A stretch of DNA of 64,000 nt from Mermis nigrescens (GCA_036768485.1 JAVLUZ010000154.1:39738851-39802850), one strand, 5' to 3'. Shown: positions 37,113 to 48,360, counted from the stretch's first letter. The notes: a model not told the origin generated them from the sequence alone. Translations and numbers: made by a program.

Positions 37113-38870
37113 ATGCAGTGTACATATTCTGTTAATATATATTTTTTTATTGCATTATTTTTTGCTTTGTTTATCCCGCATACATGTGCTAATAATAACA
37201 TGAGATTGTATTATCTGTGTCACTTATTAAGAAATGGCCACGCTTTTTCAGTTCCAAGAAAAGTACATTGTGTTTTGCCTGAACTATTTGAAAACGTTTT
37301 GAAAAAAGTAAAAGTATTTGTTTTCACACCCCAAAATAAACCTGTTGAGGAAAAAGCTGTAAAATGCTATTTTATAACTCGAACCATATGTACAAATTAC
37401 GGATTTTTCGGATCTAAAGGTATTGTTTCAGATCACTCAGAGCAAACCCTAGCCTCTACCCTACGATGTAAGTGTGCATGGGCTCATTTTTTGTTTAATT
37501 CTGAACACCATTATGACTTACACAAAAATTTATGGTGCACAAATCATTCTCTGGACGTTTCTTTCACCTGGTGTTGTAAGGACTGCTGCTTTGCACAAAA
37601 GAATTTTATTCTCAAAGTTGGAGTTATCTCTATGTATGATTCAAATAAAATAATCAGTGATTTAGTAGACACAGGAGGGTGTAAAGCTTCCTGTGGTTAT
37701 TGTGAGCATAATTTGAACACTATGATCTGGAATAGACAAAATTTTCAGTCAGTTTGTCCTGTAGGTAATTTAGGAATTTATGATGCGGAAATTCTAAATG
37801 AGTATGTAATTACTGAAAAGATCCAAGGAGCATTCACCATAATCCATGAAAGTCATTGATGCAATTTAAAAAATGCATATGAAACTGCGCAAGGTGTAGT
37901 TTTAAAATTTGAAGATTTTTGGATTAATTATTCTCGTTCAACAGATCCTTGGCCAGACCGTGATAATATTGACCCCGTAAGTGCTAAATTACAATTCATT
38001 TTTCATAAAATTTGAAATTTCGAATCCCTACTCTTTTGTAATATATGGCTCAAATTATGTAGAGCAGCTGACTGATATTTGAACCTCGTATGGCGTTATT
38101 ACAACTTAACCCTACTCTTGGTGCCCAAGCTCTTCTTGGTTGCTCTGATATCCACACTACATTTACCGAGAAGCGCTAGTTGTGTGAAATTGCTTACCCG
38201 CCATTCCAACAGAAATTTACTTGAACTATACAGTAAATAATACTTGTTACCAATTTTTACCGATAAGTTACAAAAATCGCATTTGGTTTATAAAACCTGG
38301 TAGCTTAGATATTGTTCCTGAATGTCCTCAAATTGATTGTACTCGTAGGACCATAGGGATATTTGAAGAAGGAATTTTATGGAAAACAATTCATGGTCCA
38401 GTGCAGGTCATGCAAATCCCTTTAGAAATAGTTTGGCACTCCAACTGGTCTATGCATACGTTTAAAGCAGCCCCACTTTTTCACGACATGTATTTAACAA
38501 AAAATTTTCAATCTATAGGTTTAATAAAGAATTATATGTTCCGCACCACTAGAATTGAACAACAACTTAATTGATTAATGAAATATACCACTGCATTATC
38601 ATTGAACCCAAATGTCATTTCGGAATTTTTCAAAGGAACAGGAGCATTTCTTGTTGAAACTTCTTGTGAAATAAGTCATTCTCTAGAACATATTATAATT
38701 AATAGTACTCACGATATTCTCGGTACTACTAGTAAACTCTTATCAGGACCCTTTCAACTTGTTTTGAATTTTGCTGTTATTCCTGTGGTTGTATTTATTT
38801 GTATCTATCTTGCCATTAATTATCGTACATTGCTGTATTGCAACTTCTTCACGTGTTTTAGACGTCAAAA
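37113..38870 (+). pseudogene. Gypsy-B env-like membrane glycoprotein, broken
   Basis: The ATG at 37113 is followed by a hydrophobic signal-like segment (about residues 8-24) and a Cys-rich ectodomain with paired CC motifs. The frame is interrupted by TGA at 37857, further stops and shifts to 38220, and a single in-frame TGA at 38572. A membrane-spanning helix lies at about 38755-38840, with LSGPFQLVLN just before it and a basic tail after it. The reading frame then runs directly into the protease. I suspect a captured viral fusion glycoprotein but cannot assign its class from sequence alone. Confidence 0.7.
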
Positions 38871-39139
38871 ACCCAAAATTCAATCCCAGCGCATCATACA
38901 ATTTAATAAGCGTAAAATGATGGAAGATAATGCGGACGTAACTTCAACTGTGCCTGATCAACCCGAATTAATCAATACACCCAACAAAATCGAGCTCTCA
39001 GCAGAGCCGAAAAATTTCTCAAAGCCCGATTTCCCAGCAGAAGTAGGTGCTAAATTGGTAGTCAATCAGCCTGTTACTAATTTGTTAGTTCAAGCGCTCT
39101 CTCCTCTTTTTAAATCGACACAATCTCAGTCCAAAAACG

Positions 39140-39430
39140 TGAATTTTAAGTATTCTGCTGCAGCTCATGAAGTAAAAGATAGAGGACCAATTATTAATGT
39201 TAGGATTTTGAGTCGATCTAATTTGAATTTATTCAACATTACCACCGCACTCTTAGACACAGGATCTGAAGTTAAGCTTTTACATGGAAAAATTCAAAAA
39301 TATCTAAATCTACCACTTTTTCAAAAAGAATTGAATTTAAAATTGAATCTGGATTGTCCCGAGTAGAATTTTCACAAGCTCATGTTTAGCTGATTGTCCC
39401 GTCAATCTAATTATTGGCACAGATTACTTG
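39140..39430 (+). pseudogene. Gypsy-B aspartic protease
   Basis: It lies in the same open frame as the env transmembrane region (38578-39366). The active-site motif is ALLDTGSEV near 39256. The frame stops at 39364 and the domain continues in another frame (an IIGTDYL-type segment near 39410). It would cleave the polyprotein. Confidence 0.8.
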
Positions 39431-40492
39431 TGTCGTTTCAATGATTTAGCTTTGTTATGGAAAAAAGGAAAAGTTAAATTCGGAACTCACGAACTTGATT
39501 TAAAAGAATCTCTTTCACTTCCAGGATCACATCAAGGAGTAGCTACTTTCCTCGTGACTACAAACCTACCCCCATGGAGTGTGCCATTTCTTAATTTAAA
39601 AATTGATAAACCTTACTCTGGTTTGAAAAACATAATATTTAAACCTCACAAATCATGCTTGCAAAAACATAATGTTCACGTAAGTACCACTTTAAATTGC
39701 CCGTTCAATGATTTGATCACTGTTAGCGTTATAAATTCTAAAAATAAACCTCGCGTCTTATACAGTGGAATGAATGTAGGTGAGGTACATATGTACATTG
39801 ATACTGCTGATTCTTCCCGCACTTCGGAAAATGCACGTGAAAATTCTAAAAGTCCCAAGATTATGGAAATCCCTAACAAAGCGATTTTAAGTGACACTGA
39901 ACATGCCAAGTTAATCACGTTATTAAATAAATTTAATTACTTCTTTGTACAAGATGATAAAGATTTAGGTTGGACTGATCTCACTGCACATAAAATTGAC
40001 ACTGGGGAGTCGAGACTAATCAAATCTCCACCTTATTGGGTACCCCTTGAGCAAAGAGAAATTATAGAGAAGGAAATCAATAAAATGCTGGAAAATAAAA
40101 TTATAACACAGTCTCATAGTCCCTGGGCTAGCCCAATTGTCATGATCCCAAAAAATATAGGTTACAGATTTTGCGTAGATTACCAAAAAGTTAATAGTCT
40201 GACTAAAAAAGATTCTTATCCCTTACCTCGCATTGACGATATTTTGGATACTCTCAATAATAGTAGATATTTCACTACTCTTGATCAGACTTGGGGATAC
40301 TGGCAAATCCCGATGGACAAAAATGATTGTGAAAAGACGGCGTTTATAACGCACAATGGATTATATGCATTTAACATCCTACCTTTTGGTTTATGTAATG
40401 CTCTGGCTATTTTCCAAAATCTCATGGACCTCCTTTTGTCTGGATTGCAATGGGAAATCTGCTTAGTTTACCTCAATGATATTTTAATTTTT
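39428..40492 (+). pseudogene. Gypsy-B reverse transcriptase, C-terminally truncated
   Basis: An open frame of 359 codons contains KIDTGES, SPWASPIVMIPK, RFCVDYQKVN, SYPLPRIDDILDTL, YFTTLDQ and LPFGLCNA. At the active site the usual YLDD reads YLND. About five residues later the frame hits the sequence preceding the right repeat. The thumb, RNase H and integrase are absent. Family: Ty3/Gypsy RT, closely related in wording to Gypsy-C (shared IDDILDTL and LSGLQW.ICLVYL). Confidence 0.88.
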
Positions 40493-40501
40493 ATTTTTTC
40501 T

Positions 40502-41196
40502 CCCTAAAACCCAATGGCCCTTTTAAGGGCTACCAAATTCCCAGGAGTGATTGACTTTGCAACTTGCATACCTGAAATGAAAAAACATCACCAAAAATTA
40601 AGTTTAAAATCAATGACTAATAAAAATGCATATTTTGGGGTTAAATTAAATATCGACTGAATAAAAATGGAGCTAATTGTAAAGAAGCTAACTTTTTATT
40701 ATATCTTTTATACGCTTGTGATATACCAAGCAGAATATTTTAGGAATTTCATGCTGGTGCTCTTGCATCATGCAAATCCATGTAATTTAAGAAGTAGTGA
40801 ATCCCGAATTCTTATTTCATTTAAAATGAACATCGTCATGGAATTCTCGGAAACCGGAATTCCCCAAAATCACCCTAGTTCATACATGCAGAATCTTTGA
40901 ATCATGCAATAGAATTCCCCAAAAAAATGTAATAGGACCGAACTTAGCTTTTCTTAGCTTTCTGAATCATCAAGCCGTTTTGTGCCAACTTATTTCAGTA
41001 ATATTATATAAGTACATCACGTTATATGCTTTGGGGATCATTATTATTATTTGCGCTGCTAGCTTTCTTGACAATTTGCATACTTTCTAAATATTCTCGC
41101 GTATTTTCTATAACCTTGTTTTTACCTGCATTTACATTACCATACGCATTTGATGACTTGTTAGATAAGCATCTCCCTGAGCCACGCTTCTCAACA
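40502..41196 (+). repeat. Gypsy-B right LTR (~695 bp)
   Basis: Direct copy of 33521-34216. It starts CCCTAAAACCCAATGGCCC directly after the truncated RT and ends CAACA at 41196, beyond which the two copies have nothing in common. The junction with RT is a deletion breakpoint. Confidence 0.85.
40516..40531 (+). promoter_or_regulatory. Histone-mRNA-like 3' stem-loop
   Basis: GGCCCT-TTTA-AGGGCT with a G-T closing pair, then ACCA. Third copy of the block in this window. Confidence 0.55.
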
Positions 41197-41620
41197 AAAT
41201 AAAGATCAATTATTTCAAAAATTGATTAAAGAGATGAATTGAAATAATTATTCAAAGCTTGAATAAATACTAGCTTAACATACTATTACAATGCTATAGA
41301 ATTAATTAAAAATAATTTGAATTAAAAGAATTAATCAGAAAAATTCTCTCAGAATCATTTCTGATTTTTTCTTTTACTATAATGTTTTTATCAATCAAGG
41401 ACTGTAATTAAACACACAAATGCGATTTTTATTTCTATAGACACAATGCCATTGATGCCTAAATGAGTGAAAGGCAGCAAGTTCGGAATATTCTATGGTT
41501 TAAGCAATGAGTTGAAAACAATCAAAAGTTTGACATATGCAAAAAGCCCAAATTGTATAGCTAAAATAAACTGATAAACTAGAAAGCTCAAAATTTTAAA
41601 TAATTTCATGAAAAAGCACA
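41197..41620. other. Unassigned AT-rich sequence
   Basis: Downstream of Gypsy-B; no gene or repeat recognised. Confidence 0.4.
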
Positions 41621-42790
41621 CAGCGAGCATCTACGTTGCTCAAACCTTGAAATTCAATGTGAACTTCTTTCAAACGAGGCATGACATGCAATATATGTTT
41701 TATGGCGCCTGGATAGTTGCCACGAAGGTTACAAGTTCAGTGAGGTCAACCATTCGGCATTAAGAAATGGCACAGTATGGACAAATGGGCAATGCTGCCA
41801 TTGAAAGTGAGGTCTTTGATCAAGAAATTTTTGGTTGCTGATAGCCAGGCACTTGAACTTAGTTTTGGCTGAGCATCGGTTGAAAGTTGCTAGGATCAGA
41901 AAGTTGGATGTGGACACCTGAAGGATCCATCAAACATACAGCGAGAAATACACATTTTTTTCAGCTAAATCTAAAATAGATGTTTATGTATCAAGTCAAA
42001 AAACAGAGTTTTCCATCTGTTTTTACTCATTTAATATGAAATATCTGAAAACCATTGCATTTAATCTGCCAGAAAACGAAAGAAATTTTTGATTTTGAAA
42101 ATTTCGAATTGTTAGCAGCTTAAAACTAATTTGAGCATTCAGATTTTATATCTTCAATTAAATGTATGATCAGAGATAGACATATGTCAATATTGTTTGT
42201 TGATAAAATCTCGAAGAAATTAGTTTTGGACATGTACCTGCTAAAGTCGAAAATTGTTTTCAGTTTGACTAGTTTAAGGAATATTTTCAAAGGATTTAAT
42301 CTGACACTATATGGAGAAAATTTATCATCTAAAAGAAGCATTTAACACAAAGTATCAATTGTTATATCTATTTTTGAATAAAGAAGTTAATTTTGTATTG
42401 TTAAACATTTATCACTAGCGCCTTTTCTCAAAAAGCATCAATTATATCAATATTGCATTCTAATTTCAAATGCTTGGGCTAAATGCTCCTAAGAGATTGC
42501 GCTTAGTTTGAAATTCATAAGAAATATCTGAAACACACCATTTGAACGAATTTGCAATTGTTCTAAACTTCCGATCAGACTTTTTGCACATTTAATCACC
42601 TTTCAAGATCCAAAAATTTGAAAATTTATACAAAAGCTCAACAGAAAACATTTTTGACTACAAGCGTATAATATACATTATTTATAAGCAACTTACCATC
42701 AATTCTCAAGATTGAAGGGCACAGTCCGTTCATAATTTTGAGAAGCCGTTTCTTGTTGAGTTCAAAATTGTTCAATGGTTAGAAATTCTG
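41620..42790 (-). pseudogene. Possible leucine-rich-repeat-like gene remnant
   Basis: Minus-strand frames at 42126-42341 and 41729-41917, plus shifted frames to about 41620, have Leu/Ile/Asn spacing reminiscent of irregular LRRs (for example LKIFLKLVKLKTIFDFS, and PRLKEVHIEFQGLSN in another frame). A GTAAGT follows a frame ending ILRIDG near 42693, which suggests splicing. It could be a relic of a host F-box/LRR-type gene. The evidence is weak and an accidental resemblance in AT-rich DNA is possible. Confidence 0.22.
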
Positions 42791-43560
42791 AGTTATACTC
42801 GTTTGTTTGGAAGTGCATTCAATTGGGTTGGTGGAGCAGTTGGATGCTACAATGAGACTCAAACTTACAGCCGCTCCATTCTTCTATATGTGAGATAATA
42901 TCGTTGCAAGGGGGCCAGTGAAGCATAGAAATTATACAGTTGCTATCGAGAGCACACTCTCTGCCTTACTCTGCTCAAACAGGTCCATAAAATGAAATAT
43001 GTGTCAATTATTTTGTTAGGCATAGCTTCTCATGATGTTGAAAGTGATATTGACCTGTTTGGCACGCTTTACTCCTTCACGTAAAACGGCATCACAGGCT
43101 CAACCTATGCTTATTTATGAATGCATTGTATAAGAATGACTCACCTTCTGAAATGTATACGATTATAAATCAAATAAGACACACCTTCTGAAATAATGAA
43201 ACTTGCTGCTGAATTGTACCTCGAAACATTCAAAAAACTATGCACACAAAATAGAAAAAAGCAGCCAATTAGGGGCTGAATTTTGATTTTTTTGGCCAAT
43301 TATTTGCCAAGTTTATTTTTTCTTGGCTTTTATTTTTTTAATTGGCACCAACAGTATTCAAAGCACTTGAAGGAGCCCAAAGGCAAAATAACAGTAAGAA
43401 AAAAACAATAAATGAAAAAAATATGAATTAATGCTAAAGCCTGGAGGCCAAAATACTAACAAAAAGACACAAAAAATTAATGACCATATGGTAAATGTAA
43501 CAACAATGTGGGCAAATTATGTGTTTGTTGTACACCTGATACTCTCAGTAGTATAGAGGG
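42791..43560. other. Unassigned sequence
   Basis: No gene, RNA or repeat recognised. Confidence 0.4.
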
Positions 43561-43564
43561 GGTC

Positions 43565-43825
43565 ACAAGCACATTTTTGCATTTTTGAGTCCAATCACAC
43601 ACAAAACATAGGCTAAGCGCTGCTTCAAGGCGAGTCAGCTCAGGAGTCGCGGGGGTCCGCCTAGGACTACCCCTGCTTAGAAGGGAATTTCAAATATGAT
43701 TAGTCTTTGTGGGGATAAGTCAACTGAATTAGAGCGAGAAAAAAAGTTGCTCCCTTGAGGGATCAAACCACCAATCCTTCACACCTCAGCTAAGGAGCAG
43801 TACCACTGCGCTTTGTGAGGGGTAC
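43565..43825 (-). mobile_element. Possible tRNA-derived SINE
   Basis: On the minus strand an AGCGCAGTGG box-A-like motif (43801-43812) and a GGTTTGATCCC box-B-like motif (43759-43770) are spaced like a tRNA with a longer middle. They are followed by a GC-richer body to about 43565. This is the layout of a tRNA-head SINE. No second copy was found in the window to confirm it. Confidence 0.4.
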
Positions 43826-44051
43826 ATCCAATTTTTCTCAAACAAGAGTCGATCCTGTCTGCAGGCATTGTGGTTAACCTGTAAAGTTATGTTTCGAGTA
43901 GAGCATATATTAAGGTTACAACGATTTTTTTAATATTCGACTAAAGTTAAACATAGTCTCTGGCAGCTTTTTAAATATTTAAATTTTATTATACTATATC
44001 AAAAGCGGTATAAAAACTATAAATATCATCCTACTTTGTGATTAGTTAGCA

Positions 44052-44254
44052 CAAAGTCTCAAATATCAGCGCTATTTAATCAAGCTTACTTGGTCTTTTG
44101 TGACTAGTGAGATGCAAAGTCTACTAAATATCAGTGACGTTTCATCAGGCTTACTTTGGTCTTTGTGACTAGTGAGATAAAGTCAATAAATATCAGTGAC
44201 GTTTCATCAAGCTTACTCGGTCTTTGTGACTAGTGAGATAAAGTCTATAAATAA
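44052..44254 (+). promoter_or_regulatory. Tandem ~62-bp repeats ending in TATAAATA, upstream of decayed PolB
   Basis: Three units carry ATCAGTGACGTTTCATCAAG-like and GGTCTTTGTGACTAGTGAGAT segments, each running into AAAGTCNATAAAT. The last contains GTCTATAAATAA (44243-44254), the same box seen before the Polinton genes. Another CTATAAATA lies at 44017. The ATG of the decayed gene is about 60 bp further on. It resembles an upstream activating repeat with a core promoter. Confidence 0.6.
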
Positions 44255-44314
44255 TTGGCCTTTGTCAAAATCATCAAGCTTTTCATGGTCCTATGACTAT
44301 TACCAAAGCACAAA

Positions 44315-46790
44315 ATGGAGAAGCAATACGTCTGTAACCGTATGTAATACAGCGTTCTCAAAGGCCAAACAGGCTCAAGAGAACATAATAATTCTGTTCA
44401 TTTAGGCTCACGTTTCAGATGTCCCCAGTGTAATGTATTGTTTAAACTTCCAAGAAAACTGGCAAATCATTTTGCGAATTGGTTTATCAAACTTCATTTG
44501 AATATATTTATTGTAATACGACTCTTGATTCCAGAAAAGATTTATTTTTGAAAAGACATCTTAAAAACACTTTCTACAAAGCCATCATCTTGATTCAACT
44601 ATAGAACTGAGAGAAGAATCCAGGAATAAAGACATTATACCCAAAGATGGACTCCTACCTAATTTGGATGACATATCTCGATCAAATGACTGATACACTA
44701 AAAACATATTGGCCGTGATTTGTACTCACAAAACATAAGGACCTTTAGATCACGCGTATAATTACAGGTGGGGTGTTGGCGATTACATTGCAATGTTGAG
44801 CAATATTTTTTATAATGAGCAAGAAGCATTTTAGATTAAATGGCACCTTTGGCTTCACATTGAAAAATTGAGAAACGGAACACGCAAATACTGGTGCCCA
44901 TTGCAGAACAATTTAAACCTTTTAGATACCCATACTTATTAAATATTGTGAGGATATAAAACAATTAGCTGAGCAATTAAATGAAATTGATATTGAGAAT
45001 AAAACTCAGCCGGCCAGATACCAAATGGGCAATAGAGCTAACCAAATATTGAATTCTACGTAACACCACAAAGAATTTTATAGCTGGTTGTACTAACGTC
45101 AATATTCCACCATCATTTCATATCAAAGACCTCATGTCGCATAGACCGAAGATAGACAGCATCATAAATATAAGGAGAATCTATGTTTCTTTGATGTTTA
45201 GCCCAATGTTTAGTTAATGATTTCAAAAGCAAAGGATTTTGAGTACAAAGCCTTTCTTAAATATTGTGGATGTAAAGAACACTCAGCCTAATGTAATACG
45301 TTTCAAGGAATAGCATATACGGATTTAGAAGCTTTAGGGGATTTATTCAAGGTCGATATTCAATGTTTTCATATTGATGAAGAAAATCAAGCTGGCTGTT
45401 GTGGAAGAGACAGTTAGGTAAGTATACAAAAAGTCAAACGTTGACATTTCAATCACTGAATCTGGAATGGCGCATTTTAGTTATATTTTAAATCTGAATC
45501 AGTTCGCAAAACGTTACGGTTGTTTAATGTGTGCAGACTTTTGAAAGATGCGGAAAAATTAAGCAAGCACATATGTCAAAGCATTGCCGTCATGGAGACT
45601 GGGCACAAATTTCCAGGTGGCGTCTTCCAGTGACAGAAGACAGTGTTCGAAGAGCTTAGTGATTATGACATAGAAATTCCACATGATGATAAATTTTGTC
45701 CTTATTTCACTGTTTAATTTTGAAGCACTTTCTAATTAAAAAACCCATTGAAAATTCTGGAAAAATTGAGTTCATAGCACAGCATCAACCACGTTTCATG
45801 TGCAGTTCACACAAATGTCCCTGGATTTGAGCCCACATGTTTTGTGAACAATGACCCAGATCAGCTAGTCATTCAGCTATTGCATGCATGCAGGAAAAAT
45901 CAGTGGAAGCAAAGCATCTTCTTCTGAGGACTTTGGTTCAATTTTGTAGAACCCGATAAAAAAATTTGGGCTAGTGAGCTATATTTAGCTGAAACAATGA
46001 ACAAAGATACAACACATAATGGAAGATTGAATAAACTTAATTGCACGAAGGCAAAATTACAAAATATTGTAATCAATTGATTTGTCTGGATTTAATTCTG
46101 ATGTAGAATACAATATCAATCTGATAAAACGAAATTTTGTTTCCGGCTCTTATTCAACAAATTGGGAAGTACCCAAACAGCAGTCAAGTGGCCTTCGACT
46201 ATTCTTAGGAATGACACTACCCCTTTGTATGACAACTAGCCTTTTCAAATTCTTAGACATTAGCACATATATAGCTCCAGGGTTTAGTTTGGACACATTC
46301 ACAAAAGCATACAAGGCAAGTTTAACAAAGCTAAAGCTAAATTTCTTACAAATATTTAGACTCATTTGATAAATTGTTTGAAACTCAGTTACCGCCAGCC
46401 AAAGCATTTTACAGTAAGTTAAGAGAAGAGGGCTGTAAGTTCACAGGATTATGAGCAATGTCAAAAATATTGAGCGGATAACAAAATGGAGACAATTATG
46501 GACTATCTTGTATTTTATAACATCAGAAGATGTTTGTTCCATTCTTAGAAGAGTCATGACTATGATACAACTCAGTACTGAATACGATTTGACATCGTTA
46601 TGTTCAAGAAGCTAGTCATTCGCAGGGTTACAGAACGTTATCTCTTCAAAAATGTCCCAGACACAAGATTTTCTCTGCAGGAGCAAAGCAAAATCTTCCT
46701 TATTCTCTTAAATCAAGCATGAGAGGTGGACTTTCTGTGTTGATGACACATTCATGATTAAGGACCAGAGTAGTATACCGTGCGTCCCTG
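44315..46790 (+). pseudogene. Decayed family-B DNA polymerase of a second Maverick/adintovirus-like lineage
   Basis: There is no long open frame, but the order of fragments is coherent. C2H2-type finger text near 44410-44580 (FRCPQCNVLFKLPRKLANHF) is followed by a LFKVDIQCFHIDE segment near 45350, a YFTVF-type exonuclease strand near 45705, and NVPGFEPTCFVNNDPDQLV near 45820. A 95-codon frame at 46082 has YNINLIKRNF, TTSLFKFLDI and YIAPGFS. VTERYLFKNV lies near 46635. These belong to protein-primed PolB proteins of Maverick/adintovirus type, worded differently from the PolB at 60.5 kb. Stops and shifts are pervasive. Confidence 0.6.
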
Positions 46791-46814
46791 GACACAATGT
46801 TATAACACAGCCTA

Positions 46815-46965
46815 TGCTTAAGCACAGGCGGGCGGGTGGGCCCAAATGTGCTACCTGGGGTTGATGCCAGGTAGCAAGGGGGTGTGTGCCCAGGCAGGCC
46901 CGGGCATGCGCGGGGATGGGGACCCTCCCAGACCTGCTAATGGAGTTTCCCGGGGAAACTCAAAA
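46815..46965. other. GC-rich block with two hairpins
   Basis: GCTACCTGG...CCAGGTAGC (46849-46876) and GAGTTTCCC.GGGAAACTC (46943-46961) each form nine-pair stems in a GC island set in AT-rich DNA. It lies between the decayed PolB and the Polinton and might be part of a terminal region, though I could not demonstrate a terminal inverted repeat. Confidence 0.5.
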
Positions 46966-47130
46966 ATTATTGATTTTAGTTATTTTACGCAGTGTAAAGT
47001 TTTACTTATTTTTCAGGCGTGCCTGGTGTGAAGAAGAAGATAAGGTAAGACCTGTTGCATGGTTGGGCGCTGTGTTGGGGCACAACGGGCTTAAGCCACT
47101 TGGTGGCAAACTAAGACCCGACTTTTTTAT

Positions 47131-47447
47131 TTACAAGTTTTTCAGCATTACATCAAAAATGACGTGATTGTTGATAAATTTTTTGTATAAATTAGCGTAG
47201 TATTCTTTTGCCTCAATGCTAAAATTGTCCCATAAATTCATTAGAGCATTGACGTTATTTAAAGCAATGCATTTGCTTATATGCTGCAAAAATGCTGAAT
47301 AGCTTTAGAATCATTTTTGACTAGTTTCATCCTATACTCTTTGTCTACTTTAGGCCAAAAATATTTAGCTATAACGCTTTTGGAAACTTTAGAAAAATGC
47401 ATTAAGTTTATGACGATATGATTGTAAACTTCTCAATTGTGCTCCAT
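47131..47447 (-). pseudogene. Small NLW/NLY Polinton gene, leftward copy
   Basis: Read from the ATG at 47445-47447, the product has VIAKYFWPKVDKEYR and then MNLWDNFSIEAKEYYANLY. These match AALGEYFRPKMSKQYR and FNLWEFLSPEAKFYYANLY of the gene at 50.2 kb. An early TGA and a frameshift break it. A TATAAATAA box (minus strand, 47479-47489) lies about 32 bp upstream. Function is unknown; small, no membrane segment, helical. Confidence 0.7.
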
Positions 47448-47478
47448 TTTTCTTTTTTTATTTACTCACGATTATCAT

Positions 47479-47489
47479 TATTTATAACA
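47479..47489 (-). promoter_or_regulatory. TATAAATA box for the 47.1-kb gene
   Basis: GTTATAAATAA on the minus strand, about 32 bp before the ATG, as at other genes of this element. Confidence 0.55.
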
Positions 47490-47561
47490 TATGCTCAAAA
47501 ATGACAAATTTTTGTGAGAATATTGTTAGAACAACTCATACAAAATGTTCAAATTTCGGCC

Positions 47562-48155
47562 TCATTTATGCAATTGCTGCGCCAAAAGACTCAAAAACGC
47601 GTAGTAGGCGTAAATTCGTTTTTCAGGACGGTGTCCCAAAATTTCTTTCGATAAATTTTTGAAATGCGGTGAATAAACAGAGTCAGCGTCAATGTCTAAC
47701 GGCTGGCTCGTAAATTCGAATTCGGCATCAATGATTCGGCTTTTAAAATGATCATCAATAGCAGCATTGAAATTTAATTGCAATTTAATGCTAATATAAT
47801 TTTTAAGTAAAAATAAGGCGTGATTCGTCGCTTCCAGTCGTCGTGAATCTATATTCCTAAATTTAATTGAAAAGTTAACAACAACAACAACAACAACAAC
47901 AACAAAGTCGTATATATGTACATAAAAACAAGATAACAACAAAATAGAATTAGATGGGATAAAAAGTGAGTATTTTATGATATGAGCAGCATATCTTTGT
48001 AATGACACGGATTTGACGCAAATACTTTTTTCATAAATATTGAAGCCAATCTTGCGACTATAAGAATATTCGAAAATCCTAAAAATTTTGCCATTTTTCT
48101 GATGCTCGGTCCAATAGTAACCATCTTTAAGAGCTAATAACAACACTTCTTCCAT
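47562..48155 (-). CDS. Unknown Polinton gene, 197 aa
   Basis: An uninterrupted minus-strand frame. The N-terminal third (RIFEYSYSRKIGFNIYEKSI) and the C-terminal half (ATNHALFLLKNYISIKLQLN, HRPEKRIYAYYAF) are protein-like. Between them lies a hydrophobic stretch with nine Val residues in a row produced by a (GTT)n microsatellite at 47880-47903. That middle part may be an intron or insertion, since AATTTAG directly precedes the resumed coding. A TATAAATA box lies 66 bp upstream of the ATG. No family was recognised. Confidence 0.55.
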   Translation of the reverse strand: MEEVLLLALKDGYYWTEHQKNGKIFRIFEYSYSRKIGFNIYEKSICVKSVSLQRYAAHIIKYSLFIPSNSILLLSCFYVHIYDFVVVVVVVVVNFSIKFRNIDSRRLEATNHALFLLKNYISIKLQLNFNAAIDDHFKSRIIDAEFEFTSQPLDIDADSVYSPHFKNLSKEILGHRPEKRIYAYYAFLSLLAQQLHK

Positions 48156-48219
48156 TTTTCTTGTACCCAGGATAAAAAACTACACCTAGACAAGTTCCAC
48201 CAAAAATGCTTAGCTACAT

Positions 48220-48231
48220 GGTATTTATACT
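48220..48231 (-). promoter_or_regulatory. TATAAATA box for the 47.6-48.2 kb gene
   Basis: AGTATAAATACC on the minus strand, upstream of the ATG at 48155. Confidence 0.5.
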
Positions 48232-48348
48232 GATCGTACGATAAATTAAATTCCCTGTTGCGGTATTCAAAGTAGGACCCCCACATGATGATAGCAAACT
48301 GCAGAGAACAGACTACGCAAGGAGAGCAAACTGAAAGTTTCCGGGAAA

Positions 48349-48360
48349 GTCTATAAATAA
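48349..48360 (+). promoter_or_regulatory. GTCTATAAATAA promoter box
   Basis: About 50 bp before the ATG at 48411. Identical 12-mers occur at 48742 and (without the first G) 51481. Confidence 0.65.

Larger units (their letters stand above)
33521..41196 (+). mobile_element. Gypsy-B: Ty3/Gypsy element, order gag-env-PR-RT, internally deleted
   Basis: Direct repeats of about 695 bp flank the internal region. A primer-binding site follows the left repeat, then gag, a zinc knuckle, an env-like membrane glycoprotein, an aspartic protease and the first half of RT. RT stops abruptly at its active site and meets the right repeat, so RNase H and integrase are gone. All genes have stops or shifts. The placement of env between gag and protease is unusual. 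Confidence 0.85.

Noticed and set aside
46846..47167. Two frames in the GC-rich block
   Set aside because: They cover hairpins and splice-like sequence, have no domain, and are not kept in the related block at 29.6 kb.
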